From JBBIOI01 sp037443425 (GTDB taxonomy: Bacteria; Desulfobacterota; BSN033; UBA1163): a DNA stretch of 8,794 bases. The notes below the pieces were generated by a model. That model had not been told where the DNA came from, did no database searches, and was given only the letters and a program-made list of their open reading frames with translations. Each line of letters starts with the position of its first letter. Within the stretch, counting starts at the first letter, position 1. Both the position numbers and the translations under genes were made by a program. The DNA lies in assembly GCA_037443425.1 (NCBI GenBank), contig JBBIOI010000137.1, positions 1 through 8,794 of the forward strand, given 5' to 3'. Positions 1 through 6,909 of the stretch are shown here, piece by piece.

Positions 1-101
1 CACTTACGATATAAAGCAACAAGACTACCCTGAAGCATCAGTTTGGAACAATGCTGAATCTCTTTCAATAAAGCCTTTTTCTTTTTAATTAATCGTTTCA
101 T
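1..101 (-). CDS. Partial DUF6788-like small protein (N-terminus only), probably IS-associated
   Basis: An open frame runs from an ATG at 101-99 off the left edge of the window and encodes 33 residues plus part of a codon. It starts MKRLIKKKKALLKEI, a basic, Lys-rich helix-like stretch, and continues to LMLQGSLVALYRK. The next codon begins TG, compatible with Cys. This resembles the N-terminus of small DUF6788-type proteins, which have an 'L.GSLVE.YRKCGK' pattern leading into a Cys-rich patch and are often encoded beside transposase genes. That resemblance is from memory, not a search. The gene lies 67 bases beyond the nspC stop, on the same strand but with its own -10-like sequence (TATAAT, 113-108). 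That box is so close to the ATG that the transcript would be nearly leaderless. No Shine-Dalgarno is visible. The protein's function is unknown. Confidence 0.55.
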   Translation of the reverse strand, partial: MKRLIKKKKALLKEIQHCSKLMLQGSLVALYRK

Positions 102-104
102 ATC

Positions 105-121
105 TGTATTATATTAATACA
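105..121. repeat. Perfect palindrome at the start of the IS-associated gene
   Basis: TGTATTA (105-111) and TAATACA (115-121) are perfect inverted repeats around a 3-base centre. The palindrome contains the minus-strand TATAAT box (113-108) of the partial gene and ends 4 bases before its ATG. It could be an operator or a short hairpin controlling that gene; this is inference from position alone. Confidence 0.5.
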
Positions 122-125
122 AAAC

Positions 126-154
126 AGGACTTTTTCAGAGGTCTCTTTTTAAAA
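126..154 (-). mobile_element. Probable insertion-sequence end (terminal inverted repeat)
   Basis: Read on the minus strand, this stretch gives GAGACCTCTGAAAAAGTCC (145-127), preceded by an A/T run. It sits between the nspC stop and the DUF6788-like gene, where the left terminus of an insertion sequence reading off the window would be. The related string GAGACTTCTGAAAA occurs in the opposite orientation at 3184-3197; over 23 bases (154-132 versus 3175-3197) 19 match. Ends beginning GAGAC and rich in 'CTGAAAA' resemble ends of some DDE-transposase elements. The transposase and the other end are outside the window, so the IS family cannot be assigned. Confidence 0.5.
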
Positions 155-168
155 ATTTTTATTAGTCG

Positions 169-1311
169 TTAAGAAAGTCTACTCCTATAATCATGATAAT
201 TAAATTCTCTTATTAACTTGAATCCCGATTCCTTGCTCCAAAGACCTATTGATGGATGGGCAATACCATTAAACATTGTGGTTTTTACGGTTGTATAATG
301 GATCATATCATCAAATATAATTTTATCCCCAGGTTTTAATTCCCTATCGAAAGACCAATTTCCCATATAGTCTCCGGCAAGGCAACTCAACCCACCCATT
401 CGGTATGTGGGTTTTTCAGTAATTTCATCTGTTGCCCCTAGTATGACGGGCTTGTAAGGCATTTCTAAACAATCAGGCATGTGACAACTAAATGATACAT
501 CAAGGATTGCAGTTTTTATACCATTATTTTCCACAATATCGAGGATGGTAGAAACAAGATAACCAGTTTTATAAGTAAAGGCACTACCTGGCTCCAGGAT
601 AACATCTACATCATATCTATTTCTAAAATCTTTTAAAATTTTTAACAGATGTTTGATATCATAACCCTCTTTGGTAATGAGGTGTCCTCCACCCATATTT
701 ACCCATTTTATTTTTTTTAAAAACTTACCAAACTTTGCTTCAAATACCTTTAAGACCTTCTCAAGATCGTAAGAACTTGCCTCAAAAAGGGAATGAAAAT
801 GAAGTCCTTCTATCCCTTCTGGCAACCCATGAGAAAGTTGTTCCCCGGTAATACCAAGGCGCGAACCAGGTTTGCATGGATTATAAATATCATAATCTGT
901 ATTAGAAACTTCTGGATTCACCCGAAGGCCAATTGAGACCCCCTTGCTTAAGGCAAGTTTTGAATATTTTTGAAATTGGTTAATGGAATTAAATGAGATG
1001 TGACTGGAAATGTTTAATATTTCATCAATATATCTGTCTTCATATGCAGGGCTGTAAATGTGTGCCTTAACTCCCAATTCTTCAAATGCCAATCTGGCCT
1101 CATTTAATGAACTTGCAGATGCACCAAAGCCATATTCTCTAAAGATTGAGAATATACCCCAATTTGCAAATGCCTTAAAAGAGATGAGTATTTCAATGTT
1201 TGCCTCATCCTTTACCTTTTTTATTAATTCGAGATTTTTTCGCAATAGACATTCATCGATTACATAGCATGGCGTTTTTATCTGGTTAAAATCGATCTTG
1301 CTCTCAATCAT
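169..1311 (-). CDS. nspC: Carboxynorspermidine/carboxyspermidine decarboxylase
   Basis: This PLP-dependent fold-III decarboxylase (EC 4.1.1.96) performs the last step of the carboxyspermidine route: carboxyspermidine to spermidine, or carboxynorspermidine to norspermidine. The 380 residues match family length. Visible in order (numbered from the ATG): FKAF with the expected PLP lysine K46; an HFH pair at 171-173; the glycine loop GGGH at 207-210 for PLP phosphate; EPG at 240-242; SCHMPDC at 275-281, the family's substrate-site signature with the active-site Cys; GDYMG near 313; and FNG at 347-349. The synthase stop (1317-1315) is followed by TTG (1314) and then ATG (1311). I chose the ATG; a TTG start would add one residue. 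No Shine-Dalgarno is visible, so translation is probably coupled to the upstream gene by re-initiation. Whether the product is spermidine or norspermidine cannot be read from the sequence. Confidence 0.93.
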   Translation of the reverse strand: MIESKIDFNQIKTPCYVIDECLLRKNLELIKKVKDEANIEILISFKAFANWGIFSIFREYGFGASASSLNEARLAFEELGVKAHIYSPAYEDRYIDEILNISSHISFNSINQFQKYSKLALSKGVSIGLRVNPEVSNTDYDIYNPCKPGSRLGITGEQLSHGLPEGIEGLHFHSLFEASSYDLEKVLKVFEAKFGKFLKKIKWVNMGGGHLITKEGYDIKHLLKILKDFRNRYDVDVILEPGSAFTYKTGYLVSTILDIVENNGIKTAILDVSFSCHMPDCLEMPYKPVILGATDEITEKPTYRMGGLSCLAGDYMGNWSFDRELKPGDKIIFDDMIHYTTVKTTMFNGIAHPSIGLWSKESGFKLIREFNYHDYRSRLS

Positions 1312-1314
1312 CAA

Positions 1315-2508
1315 TTACAATTCTAAATCAATATCATGCAATTCATGCCAGGGTAGTCCATGAATCTTTAACTGTTCCATAAAAGGATCAGGATCAAATT
1401 CTTCGGTATTAAAAACACCTGGTTTTCTCCACTGGCCTTTGAGGCATAACATTGCCCCTATCATTGCAGGAACTCCTGTTGTGTAACTTATTGCCTGAGT
1501 TCCTGTCTCTTTATAAGCATCCTGATGTTTACAATTGTTATATATATAGTATGTTTTTTCTTTATTGTTTTTTATTCCCCTAATTCGACAACCAATAGAT
1601 GTTTCGCCTTTATACTCCGAACCAAGGTCTGATGGATTAGGAAGGACAGCCTTTAGAAATTGAAGGGGTACTATCTCCTTTCCTTCAAATAGGATAGGTT
1701 TGATGCTTGCCATTCCAATGTTTTGAATTACCCTGAGATGGGTTAGGTATTCTTGGTCAAAGGTCATCCAGAAACGAGCCCTTTTTAAGGTAGGAAAATT
1801 CTTAACCAGTGATTCAAGTTCTTCATGATACATTAAGTAAGATTCGCGGGGTCCTATATTTGGATAGGTTAAGGTCTTATGGATCTCGTGTGGTTCTGTC
1901 TCAATCCATTTTCCATTTTCCCAATATTTACCCTTTTGAGTGATTTCACGGATATTTATCTCTGGATTAAAATTTGTGGCAAAAGGTTTTCCGTGCTCTC
2001 CTGCATTACAATCAACTATGTCAAGATAATGGATCTCATCAAAGTGGTGTTTTGCAGCATATGCAGTAAAAACTCCGGTTACTCCAGGGTCAAAGCCACA
2101 TCCCAAAATAGCCGTAAGCCCTGCCTTCTTAAATCTTTCGTGGTATGCCCATTGCCATTTGTATTCAAATTTAGCAACATCGGGTGGTTCATAATTTGCC
2201 GTATCTAAATAACTTACACCTGCTTCAAGGCAGGCATCCATAATTGTTAAATCCTGATAAGGAAGGGCTACGTGAATAACAATCTCTGGCTTAAAACTTT
2301 TAAATAGTTCAACTAACTGTTTAACATCGTTTGCATCCACTTGTGCTGTCTTTATCCTATCACTACCAATTGCCCTTGCAATACTTTCACATTTGGATAA
2401 AGTTTTACTTGCAAGGAGGATTTCTGAGAATACCTCTGGCACCTTGGCAACCTTATGTGCCACTACAGTCCCGACTCCACCAGCCCCTATTATTATGACT
2501 TTACTCAT
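1315..2508 (-). CDS. Carboxynorspermidine/carboxyspermidine synthase (saccharopine dehydrogenase family)
   Basis: This NAD(P)H-dependent enzyme (EC 1.5.1.43) reductively condenses L-aspartate beta-semialdehyde with putrescine (or 1,3-diaminopropane) to carboxyspermidine (or carboxynorspermidine), the substrate of NspC. The 397-residue protein opens with a Rossmann beta-strand and GAGGVG dinucleotide loop (residues 8-13). It has the conserved GCGFDPG stretch at 136-142, where the NADP domain meets the catalytic domain, and TTGVPAM at 343-349. These features, and adjacency to nspC, distinguish it from lysine-pathway saccharopine dehydrogenases and from saccharopine reductase. The ATG at 2508 follows a good Shine-Dalgarno (AGGTG, 2520-2516) with 7-base spacing. 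The regulator gene lies 25 bases upstream, and nspC starts within 3 bases after the stop, giving a tight operon. No missing motifs or frameshifts were seen. Confidence 0.93.
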   Translation of the reverse strand: MSKVIIIGAGGVGTVVAHKVAKVPEVFSEILLASKTLSKCESIARAIGSDRIKTAQVDANDVKQLVELFKSFKPEIVIHVALPYQDLTIMDACLEAGVSYLDTANYEPPDVAKFEYKWQWAYHERFKKAGLTAILGCGFDPGVTGVFTAYAAKHHFDEIHYLDIVDCNAGEHGKPFATNFNPEINIREITQKGKYWENGKWIETEPHEIHKTLTYPNIGPRESYLMYHEELESLVKNFPTLKRARFWMTFDQEYLTHLRVIQNIGMASIKPILFEGKEIVPLQFLKAVLPNPSDLGSEYKGETSIGCRIRGIKNNKEKTYYIYNNCKHQDAYKETGTQAISYTTGVPAMIGAMLCLKGQWRKPGVFNTEEFDPDPFMEQLKIHGLPWHELHDIDLEL

Positions 2509-2533
2509 AACTAAACACCTGATTCAATTTTTA

Positions 2534-3070
2534 TTAAAAATAAGGAGGTGATGTTATCCATAAAACAACTGCATTGCGTGAACTTGTATTCTGAAGCCAG
2601 TGCTCTTTCTCAGACCAGAAATAAAAACATTCTCCCTTTTTTAGTTTAATAATTTCTCTTCCAAACCGAAGACTGATCCTTCCTTTTAAAACAAAACCAA
2701 ACTCCTCTCCTTCATGGGGTTTTTCTTTTGGGGTTGACTGCCCCTGCTTTAAGGTTATGAGTACGGGTTCGAGTCTCCGATTGGTAGAGCCAGGTACGAG
2801 AAGTTCAAATTTCTGGATCTTTTCTTTTTCAATAGGAACTCTATCCTTTTCACGATATACAATCTTTTCCTGGGATGTTTCACGGAAAAAGTCAGAGATA
2901 TTCTCATCCAGGGCATCAAGGATCTGTATTAGACTATCAAGGGAAATTGATGTAAGATCCCTTTCTACCTGCGAGATGAAGCCTTTAGTAAGGTTTGCCC
3001 TTGCAGCAAGTTCCTCTTGGGTGAGATTACTCATCTGTCTTAAATTTCTAATACGTTCACCAATCTTCAT
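2534..3070 (-). CDS. XRE-family transcriptional regulator with C-terminal cupin domain
   Basis: This is a two-domain DNA-binding regulator of 178 residues. Residues 2-62 form an XRE/Cro-type helix-turn-helix, visible as IGERIRNLRQ, LTQEELAARANLTKGFISQVERD and ISLDSLIQILDALD. After a charged linker, residues about 100-175 form a small cupin barrel. It shows PHEGEEFGFVLKG (H119, E123) and LKKGECFYFW...EHWLQNTS (H157), so some metal- or ligand-site positions remain. In this architecture the cupin usually binds a small effector; E. coli PuuR, a polyamine regulator, has the same layout. As first gene of the polyamine operon it probably represses or tunes its own operon in response to polyamine level (inference). 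I chose the ATG at 3070; a TTG at 3082 would add four residues (MFKT). Neither has a visible Shine-Dalgarno. Confidence 0.9.
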   Translation of the reverse strand: MKIGERIRNLRQMSNLTQEELAARANLTKGFISQVERDLTSISLDSLIQILDALDENISDFFRETSQEKIVYREKDRVPIEKEKIQKFELLVPGSTNRRLEPVLITLKQGQSTPKEKPHEGEEFGFVLKGRISLRFGREIIKLKKGECFYFWSEKEHWLQNTSSRNAVVLWITSPPYF

Positions 3071-3083
3071 TGTTTTAAACAAT
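3069..3083. promoter_or_regulatory. Perfect palindrome overlapping the regulator start codons
   Basis: ATTGTTT and AAACAAT are perfect 7-base inverted repeats around one central T. The palindrome spans from the candidate TTG start to the first bases of the ATG start of the XRE-cupin gene. It could be a second operator for autoregulation, or an RNA hairpin that limits translation of a gene lacking a clear Shine-Dalgarno. The palindrome is seen directly; its role is inferred. Confidence 0.45.
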
Positions 3084-3118
3084 ATGTTTAATAATTTGTA
3101 ACCAATTATAAAAAGAAA

Positions 3119-3140
3119 TTAGTTTAATAAAATAAACTAA
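3119..3140. promoter_or_regulatory. Candidate operator: perfect 8-bp inverted repeat after the -10 box
   Basis: TTAGTTTA (3119-3126) and TAAACTAA (3133-3140) are perfect inverted repeats separated by 6 A/T bases. On the minus strand they begin 4 bases downstream of the -10 box (3150-3145), so they cover the expected transcription start near 3138. A symmetric site there fits binding by a dimeric XRE regulator that blocks initiation. The obvious candidate is the XRE-cupin protein encoded just downstream. Its AT-rich composition makes chance symmetry somewhat more likely than usual. Confidence 0.5.
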
Positions 3141-3144
3141 AAGA

Positions 3145-3172
3145 AATATAACACTATTAAAAAATTTGTCAA
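3145..3172 (-). promoter_or_regulatory. Sigma-70-type promoter for the polyamine operon
   Basis: On the minus strand a consensus -35 box TTGACA (3172-3167) is followed after 16 bases by TATATT (3150-3145), close to the TATAAT consensus. Transcription would begin near 3138 and give a leader of roughly 68 bases before the XRE-cupin ATG. The short 25- and 3-base gaps between the three genes indicate one transcript. The -35 box lies only 6 bases from the edge of the MITE-like element. Confidence 0.65.
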
Positions 3173-3178
3173 GGTTTT

Positions 3179-3283
3179 AATTTGAGACTTCTGAAAAGCT
3201 ATTTAAAATCTTTTCAGATTTGGGAGGTAGGGTGAAAAAGCCTTCGAGCGGATACCTTTTTATAAATTGAATGGTCTCAAATT
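3179..3283. mobile_element. MITE-like element with perfect 10-bp terminal inverted repeats
   Basis: AATTTGAGAC (3179-3188) and GTCTCAAATT (3274-3283) are exact inverted repeats bounding 105 bases with no coding potential. Inside, TCTGAAAAG (3190-3198) and CTTTTCAGA (3210-3218) form a perfect 9-bp stem with an 11-base loop, and AAAAAG/CTTTTT (3235-3240/3256-3261) pair over a second loop. The left end, GAGACTTCTGAAAA, matches 13 of 14 bases of the probable IS end at 145-132. That suggests a small non-autonomous derivative, or a solo decayed end, of the same element type. No target duplication is evident at the flanks. It separates the polyamine promoter from the uvrA upstream region. Confidence 0.5.
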
Positions 3284-3360
3284 GTCACTGTGAGGCGGAG
3301 CCTGAAATGAACAATATCAGATTGTCATTCCGAGCGAAGCAAGGAATCTATTTATTACAG
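3281..3360. repeat. Two degenerate tandem copies of a 'GTCATTCCGAGCGAAG' dispersed repeat
   Basis: Two 40-base units each begin ATTGTCA and end CAG (3281-3320 and 3321-3360). The second, with TCATTCCGAGCGAAGC and GGAATCT, matches a short dispersed repeat seen in intergenic regions of many bacteria; this is recalled, not searched. The first is degraded (TCACTGTGAGGCGGAGC). In the second, ATTCC (3327-3331) and GGAAT (3343-3347) can pair as a hairpin. The block overlaps the right end of the MITE-like element by 3 bases. The remainder up to uvrA (3361-3431) is AT-rich; I see no convincing sigma-70 promoter and no LexA-type box in it. Confidence 0.55.
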
Positions 3361-3442
3361 TGCATCCTTTGGTACTTGCAATTATTGGATAAGATATTTA
3401 CAGCAAATTAGCTATAGGTTATTTTTAATTTAGAGGTTACAA

Positions 3443-6259
3443 ATGGAAAAGATATTGATCAGGGGGGCAAAGGTTCATAATCTAAAGAATATTGATGTAG
3501 AAATCCCTCGAAATCGTTTGGTTGTTATTACGGGATTAAGTGGTTCAGGAAAATCAACCCTGGCATTTGATACTTTATATGCTGAGGGACAGAGAAGATA
3601 TGTTGAATCACTTTCTGCTTACGCCCGTCAATTCTTAGAACAGATGGAAAGGGCAGATGTTGAGTCGATAGAAGGTCTTTCACCTGCGATTGCAATTGAT
3701 CAGAGGGGTATTTTAAGAAATCCGCGTTCAACAGTAGGGACAGTAACTGAAATCTATGATTACCTTAGACTATTATTTGCAAAAATTGGAGAGCCATTCT
3801 GCCCAAACTGCAATTATCCAATATCCTCACAAACTGTTCAACAGATGACGGAGAACCTTTTGAGACTTCCGAAAGGGAAAAATTTAATAATTCTTTCTCC
3901 AATTGTAAGGGGGAAAAAAGGAGAATATAAGAAAGAGATCGAGGAATTAAGATCAAAAGGTTTTGTAAGGGTAAGGATTGATGGAGAGATACGAGACCTC
4001 GGAGAAGAGATAAGATTGGATAAGAAGAAACGCCATGATATTGATGTTATAGTTGATCGTTTGACCCTCAAAGAAGGTTCAGAGAAAAGATTAAATGATT
4101 CTCTTGAGATTGCTTTACAACTTTCGGGTGGAATTGTGAAGATTGAAGGAGAGGATCTCTCTCCAATCATATTTAGCCAAAGATTTTCTTGCATTGAATG
4201 TGGTTTCAGTTTTCCTGAGATCACCCATAGAATATTTTCGTTTAATAGTCCTCAAGGTGCATGTCCTTCATGTAATGGGTTGGGTGTAAAAAGGTATTTT
4301 GATCCTAAGTTGATAATTCCAGACCCTTCCCTTTCGTTAAAGGAAGGTGCTATTTTACCATGGAGAGAGAGGGGTTCATCTTTTCTGGAACCTATCCTTG
4401 AGGGGCTTTCAAGACACTTTAACTTCGATCTAAATACCCCGTTTAACAAATTACCTAAAAATCTCCAAGAATTAATTCTGTATGGATCGAAGGGAGAAAA
4501 GATTTCTTTTCAGATTAAAGGAAGATATGGCCCTCAGGTCTTTAAACAGAAATTTGAAGGTATAATTGGAGAATTGGAAAAGAGGTTAGAAGAGGACGGA
4601 GAAGAAAATGAGGAGTTAGAAAGGTTTATGAATTTTGCCCCTTGCCCTGAATGTCATGGAAGTAGACTCAGAAAAGAGGTTTTATCCATAAAAGTTGGGG
4701 GCAAATCAATTTCTGAAGTTACAAGTCTCTCTATAAAAGATGCATTGAAATTTATAAGGAATCTTGATCTAACACCTCGGTCAAGAAAGATTGCCCAGGC
4801 TATATTGAGGGAGATTGAGGAACGATTGCAGTTTATGATAGAAGTGGGTTTAGACTACATTACACTCGATCGCTCTGCAATGACCCTCTCAGGTGGAGAG
4901 TCTCAAAGGATTCGTTTGGCAACACAGATTGGGTCGAGTTTGGTTGGAGTCCTTTATATCCTTGATGAACCAAGTATAGGGCTTCACCAGCGGGACCACT
5001 TACGACTTCTTAATACACTGAAGAGATTAAGAGATCTTGGGAATACGGTGATTGTAGTGGAACATGATGAGGAGACAATACGGTCTGCAGATTATGTTAT
5101 AGATATGGGACCAGGTCCTGGAGAAAGAGGAGGAGAGGTTGTCTTTGCTGGACCACCATCCGAGCTGATAAAAGAAAAACGTTCCTTAACAGGACAATAT
5201 CTCTCTGGAAAACTTTCGATACCGATTCCACGTAAAAGAAGACCGATTGGTGACAAATACCTAATTATAAAAGGAGCAAAAGCAAATAATTTAAAGAATA
5301 TTGATGTTTATATTCCTTTGGGTGTTTTTACATGTGTAACAGGGATATCTGGATCAGGGAAGTCTTCATTAATAATCGATACCCTTTACCCCTTGCTCGC
5401 ACAAAAAATTTATCATACCCCAGTAAGAAAGGTTGAAGCTGATGGAATTGAAGGAGCTGAGTATATAGATAAGGTGGTTCATGTAGATCAGATGCCGATA
5501 GGTAGAACCCCACGTTCGAACCCGGCAACCTACACAGGTCTCTTTCAGCATATTCGCGAGCTGTTCTCACAACTTCCGGATTCAAGAATAAGGGGGTTTA
5601 AGCCAGGTAGATTCAGTTTCAATCTCCCAGGAGGAAGGTGTGAGTCATGTAAAGGAGATGGTGTTCTTAAGGTAGAAATGCATTTTTTACCAGATGTTTA
5701 TGTAACATGTGAGCAATGCGGCGGGAAACGTTTTAATCGGGAGACACTGAGTATAAAGTATAGAGGTAAAACAATCTCTGATATCCTTGAGATGACAGGA
5801 GAGGAGGCATACGAATTCTTTCGTAGTATACCTGTAATCCATGAAAAGCTTAAGGTCCTTTGTGATGTTGGATTAGGGTATATTAGATTGGGGCAACCAG
5901 CAACTACCCTTTCTGGCGGAGAGGCTCAAAGGATTAAACTTGCAAGGGAGTTAAGCAAGAGAGAGACAGGGAGGACATTATATATACTGGATGAACCTAC
6001 AACAGGTCTTCATTTTGCAGATATACAGAGACTCCTTGATATATTGAATCAGTTGACTGATAGGGGGAATACAGTTATTGTTATTGAACACAATATGGAA
6101 GTAATAAAATCAGCAGATTATATTATTGATTTAGGCCCAGAAGGTGGGGAAGAGGGGGGAGAGATAGTTGGATGTGGATCGCCAGAGGAAATAATTAAAA
6201 ATGAGCAATCCTATACAGGTCAATTCTTGAAAAAAAAGATAGTAGATTTTATTAATTAA
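3443..6259 (+). CDS. uvrA: Excinuclease ABC subunit UvrA
   Basis: UvrA is the DNA-damage recognition ATPase of nucleotide excision repair. Its dimer binds distorted DNA, loads UvrB and then leaves. The 938 residues match the family and both ABC modules are intact. Module I: Walker A GLSGSGKS (31-38), signature LSGGESQR (482-489), Walker B ending LDEP (D508, E509). Module II: Walker A GISGSGKS (634-641), signature LSGGEAQR (823-830), Walker B ending LDEP (D850, E851). Two structural zinc sites are visible: C250/C253/C274/C277 and C733/C736/C756/C759. The ATG follows a Shine-Dalgarno AGAGGT (3432-3437) at 5-base spacing. The GerMN gene starts 30 bases after the stop with no terminator between, so the two are probably co-transcribed. 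No SOS box was recognised upstream, so damage induction is not supported by the sequence. Confidence 0.98.
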   Translation: MEKILIRGAKVHNLKNIDVEIPRNRLVVITGLSGSGKSTLAFDTLYAEGQRRYVESLSAYARQFLEQMERADVESIEGLSPAIAIDQRGILRNPRSTVGTVTEIYDYLRLLFAKIGEPFCPNCNYPISSQTVQQMTENLLRLPKGKNLIILSPIVRGKKGEYKKEIEELRSKGFVRVRIDGEIRDLGEEIRLDKKKRHDIDVIVDRLTLKEGSEKRLNDSLEIALQLSGGIVKIEGEDLSPIIFSQRFSCIECGFSFPEITHRIFSFNSPQGACPSCNGLGVKRYFDPKLIIPDPSLSLKEGAILPWRERGSSFLEPILEGLSRHFNFDLNTPFNKLPKNLQELILYGSKGEKISFQIKGRYGPQVFKQKFEGIIGELEKRLEEDGEENEELERFMNFAPCPECHGSRLRKEVLSIKVGGKSISEVTSLSIKDALKFIRNLDLTPRSRKIAQAILREIEERLQFMIEVGLDYITLDRSAMTLSGGESQRIRLATQIGSSLVGVLYILDEPSIGLHQRDHLRLLNTLKRLRDLGNTVIVVEHDEETIRSADYVIDMGPGPGERGGEVVFAGPPSELIKEKRSLTGQYLSGKLSIPIPRKRRPIGDKYLIIKGAKANNLKNIDVYIPLGVFTCVTGISGSGKSSLIIDTLYPLLAQKIYHTPVRKVEADGIEGAEYIDKVVHVDQMPIGRTPRSNPATYTGLFQHIRELFSQLPDSRIRGFKPGRFSFNLPGGRCESCKGDGVLKVEMHFLPDVYVTCEQCGGKRFNRETLSIKYRGKTISDILEMTGEEAYEFFRSIPVIHEKLKVLCDVGLGYIRLGQPATTLSGGEAQRIKLARELSKRETGRTLYILDEPTTGLHFADIQRLLDILNQLTDRGNTVIVIEHNMEVIKSADYIIDLGPEGGEEGGEIVGCGSPEEIIKNEQSYTGQFLKKKIVDFIN

Positions 6260-6289
6260 TTTATTTAAACTAATTCGGTTCAAAGGTCT

Positions 6290-6871
6290 ATGGCAAAGAG
6301 AAATAAAAAGAGAAGGGGATTCGGTAAAATAATTTTTTTAATTATTGCAATTGGGATTATCGGTTCTCTTCTGTATATTTACCATGAGAGATTACTTAAT
6401 TATTTTAAACCTAAGGCTGAAAAAAGAAGGGTTTTAAAAGAACGTAAAGAGATTGTCCTTTATTTTATGGATCCCGATAGCGAATATCTTATAGGAGAGA
6501 GAAGAAAAATAGGTAAAAAAGGTAACATTAATGAAGAGGCAAAAGAACTTATAGAAGAATTGATTAAAGGGCCAAAAGGACCACTTATCCCAACAGTACC
6601 ATCAAAGACCAAATGTCTGGGTTTAAGAGTTGATGAGAAGGGACTGGCAATTGTAAATTTCAATAAAACATTATCAAAGGATCATCCTGGAGGGAGCTCA
6701 GCAGAGATGGTAACTGTATACTCAATAGTAAATTCACTTACCCTTAATTTTCCTGAAATCAGACGTGTACAGATATTTGTAGAAGGTAAGGCAATAGATA
6801 CGATCTCAGGTCATCTTGCACTGAGACATCCCATTTCTCCAAAGTTGGATCTTATTAAGAAAAGTGATTGA
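6290..6871 (+). CDS. Membrane-anchored GerMN-domain protein
   Basis: This 193-residue protein has a short basic N-terminus (MAKRNKKRRGFGK), one hydrophobic segment at about 13-31 and no lipobox, so it is probably held in the inner membrane with the rest outside. Residues about 54-182 form a GerMN domain, recognisable from IVLYFMDPDSEYL, LIKGP (91-95), VNFN, DHPGGSSAEM (131-140) with the following helix VYSIVNSL, VQIFVEGK, and the closing GHLALRHPIS. The domain is named from the Bacillus germination protein GerM but is widespread in non-sporulating bacteria, where its role is unclear; cell-wall or envelope functions are guesses. A Shine-Dalgarno-like AAAGG (6282-6286) lies unusually close (3 bases) to the ATG. 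It sits between uvrA and serS, 38 bases before serS, consistent with one transcript but not indicating a shared function. Confidence 0.88.
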   Translation: MAKRNKKRRGFGKIIFLIIAIGIIGSLLYIYHERLLNYFKPKAEKRRVLKERKEIVLYFMDPDSEYLIGERRKIGKKGNINEEAKELIEELIKGPKGPLIPTVPSKTKCLGLRVDEKGLAIVNFNKTLSKDHPGGSSAEMVTVYSIVNSLTLNFPEIRRVQIFVEGKAIDTISGHLALRHPISPKLDLIKKSD

Positions 6872-6909
6872 TTTAGAATATCTTTGGTGATAAATTAAGA
6901 GGGGTTTTT

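Noticed and set aside
2..88. Plus-strand open frame ending at TAA near 88 (tail ...SIKPFSF).
   Set aside because: The minus-strand frame over the same bases has a start codon, a Lys-rich N-terminus and a recognisable GSLV..YRK pattern, so the plus frame is probably a shadow.
146..160. AAAAATTTTT run after nspC as an intrinsic terminator.
   Set aside because: It is an A/T-only palindrome without a GC stem. It more likely belongs to the A/T flank of the IS-like end.
2542..2649. A near-perfect Shine-Dalgarno string (AAGGAGGTG) directly before an ATG at 2551 on the plus strand, with a 32-codon frame.
   Set aside because: It lies antisense inside the 3' end of the XRE-cupin gene, where the same bases encode the conserved-looking TSPPYF tail. 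The spacing to the ATG is too short, and the peptide resembles nothing known.
3361..3442. SOS (LexA) box or sigma-70 promoter for uvrA.
   Set aside because: No CTGT-N8-ACAG or GAAC-N4-GTTC match was found. Candidate -35/-10 pairs such as TTGCAA/TACAGC or TTGGAT/TAGCTA are too poor to call.
3528..4449. Several minus-strand open frames inside uvrA.
   Set aside because: They overlap intact, motif-complete UvrA coding sequence, and their translations show no domain features.
6872..6909. T-box or other leader riboswitch ahead of serS.
   Set aside because: Only 38 bases separate the GerMN stop from the serS start, too short for a T-box, and no T-box sequence is present.
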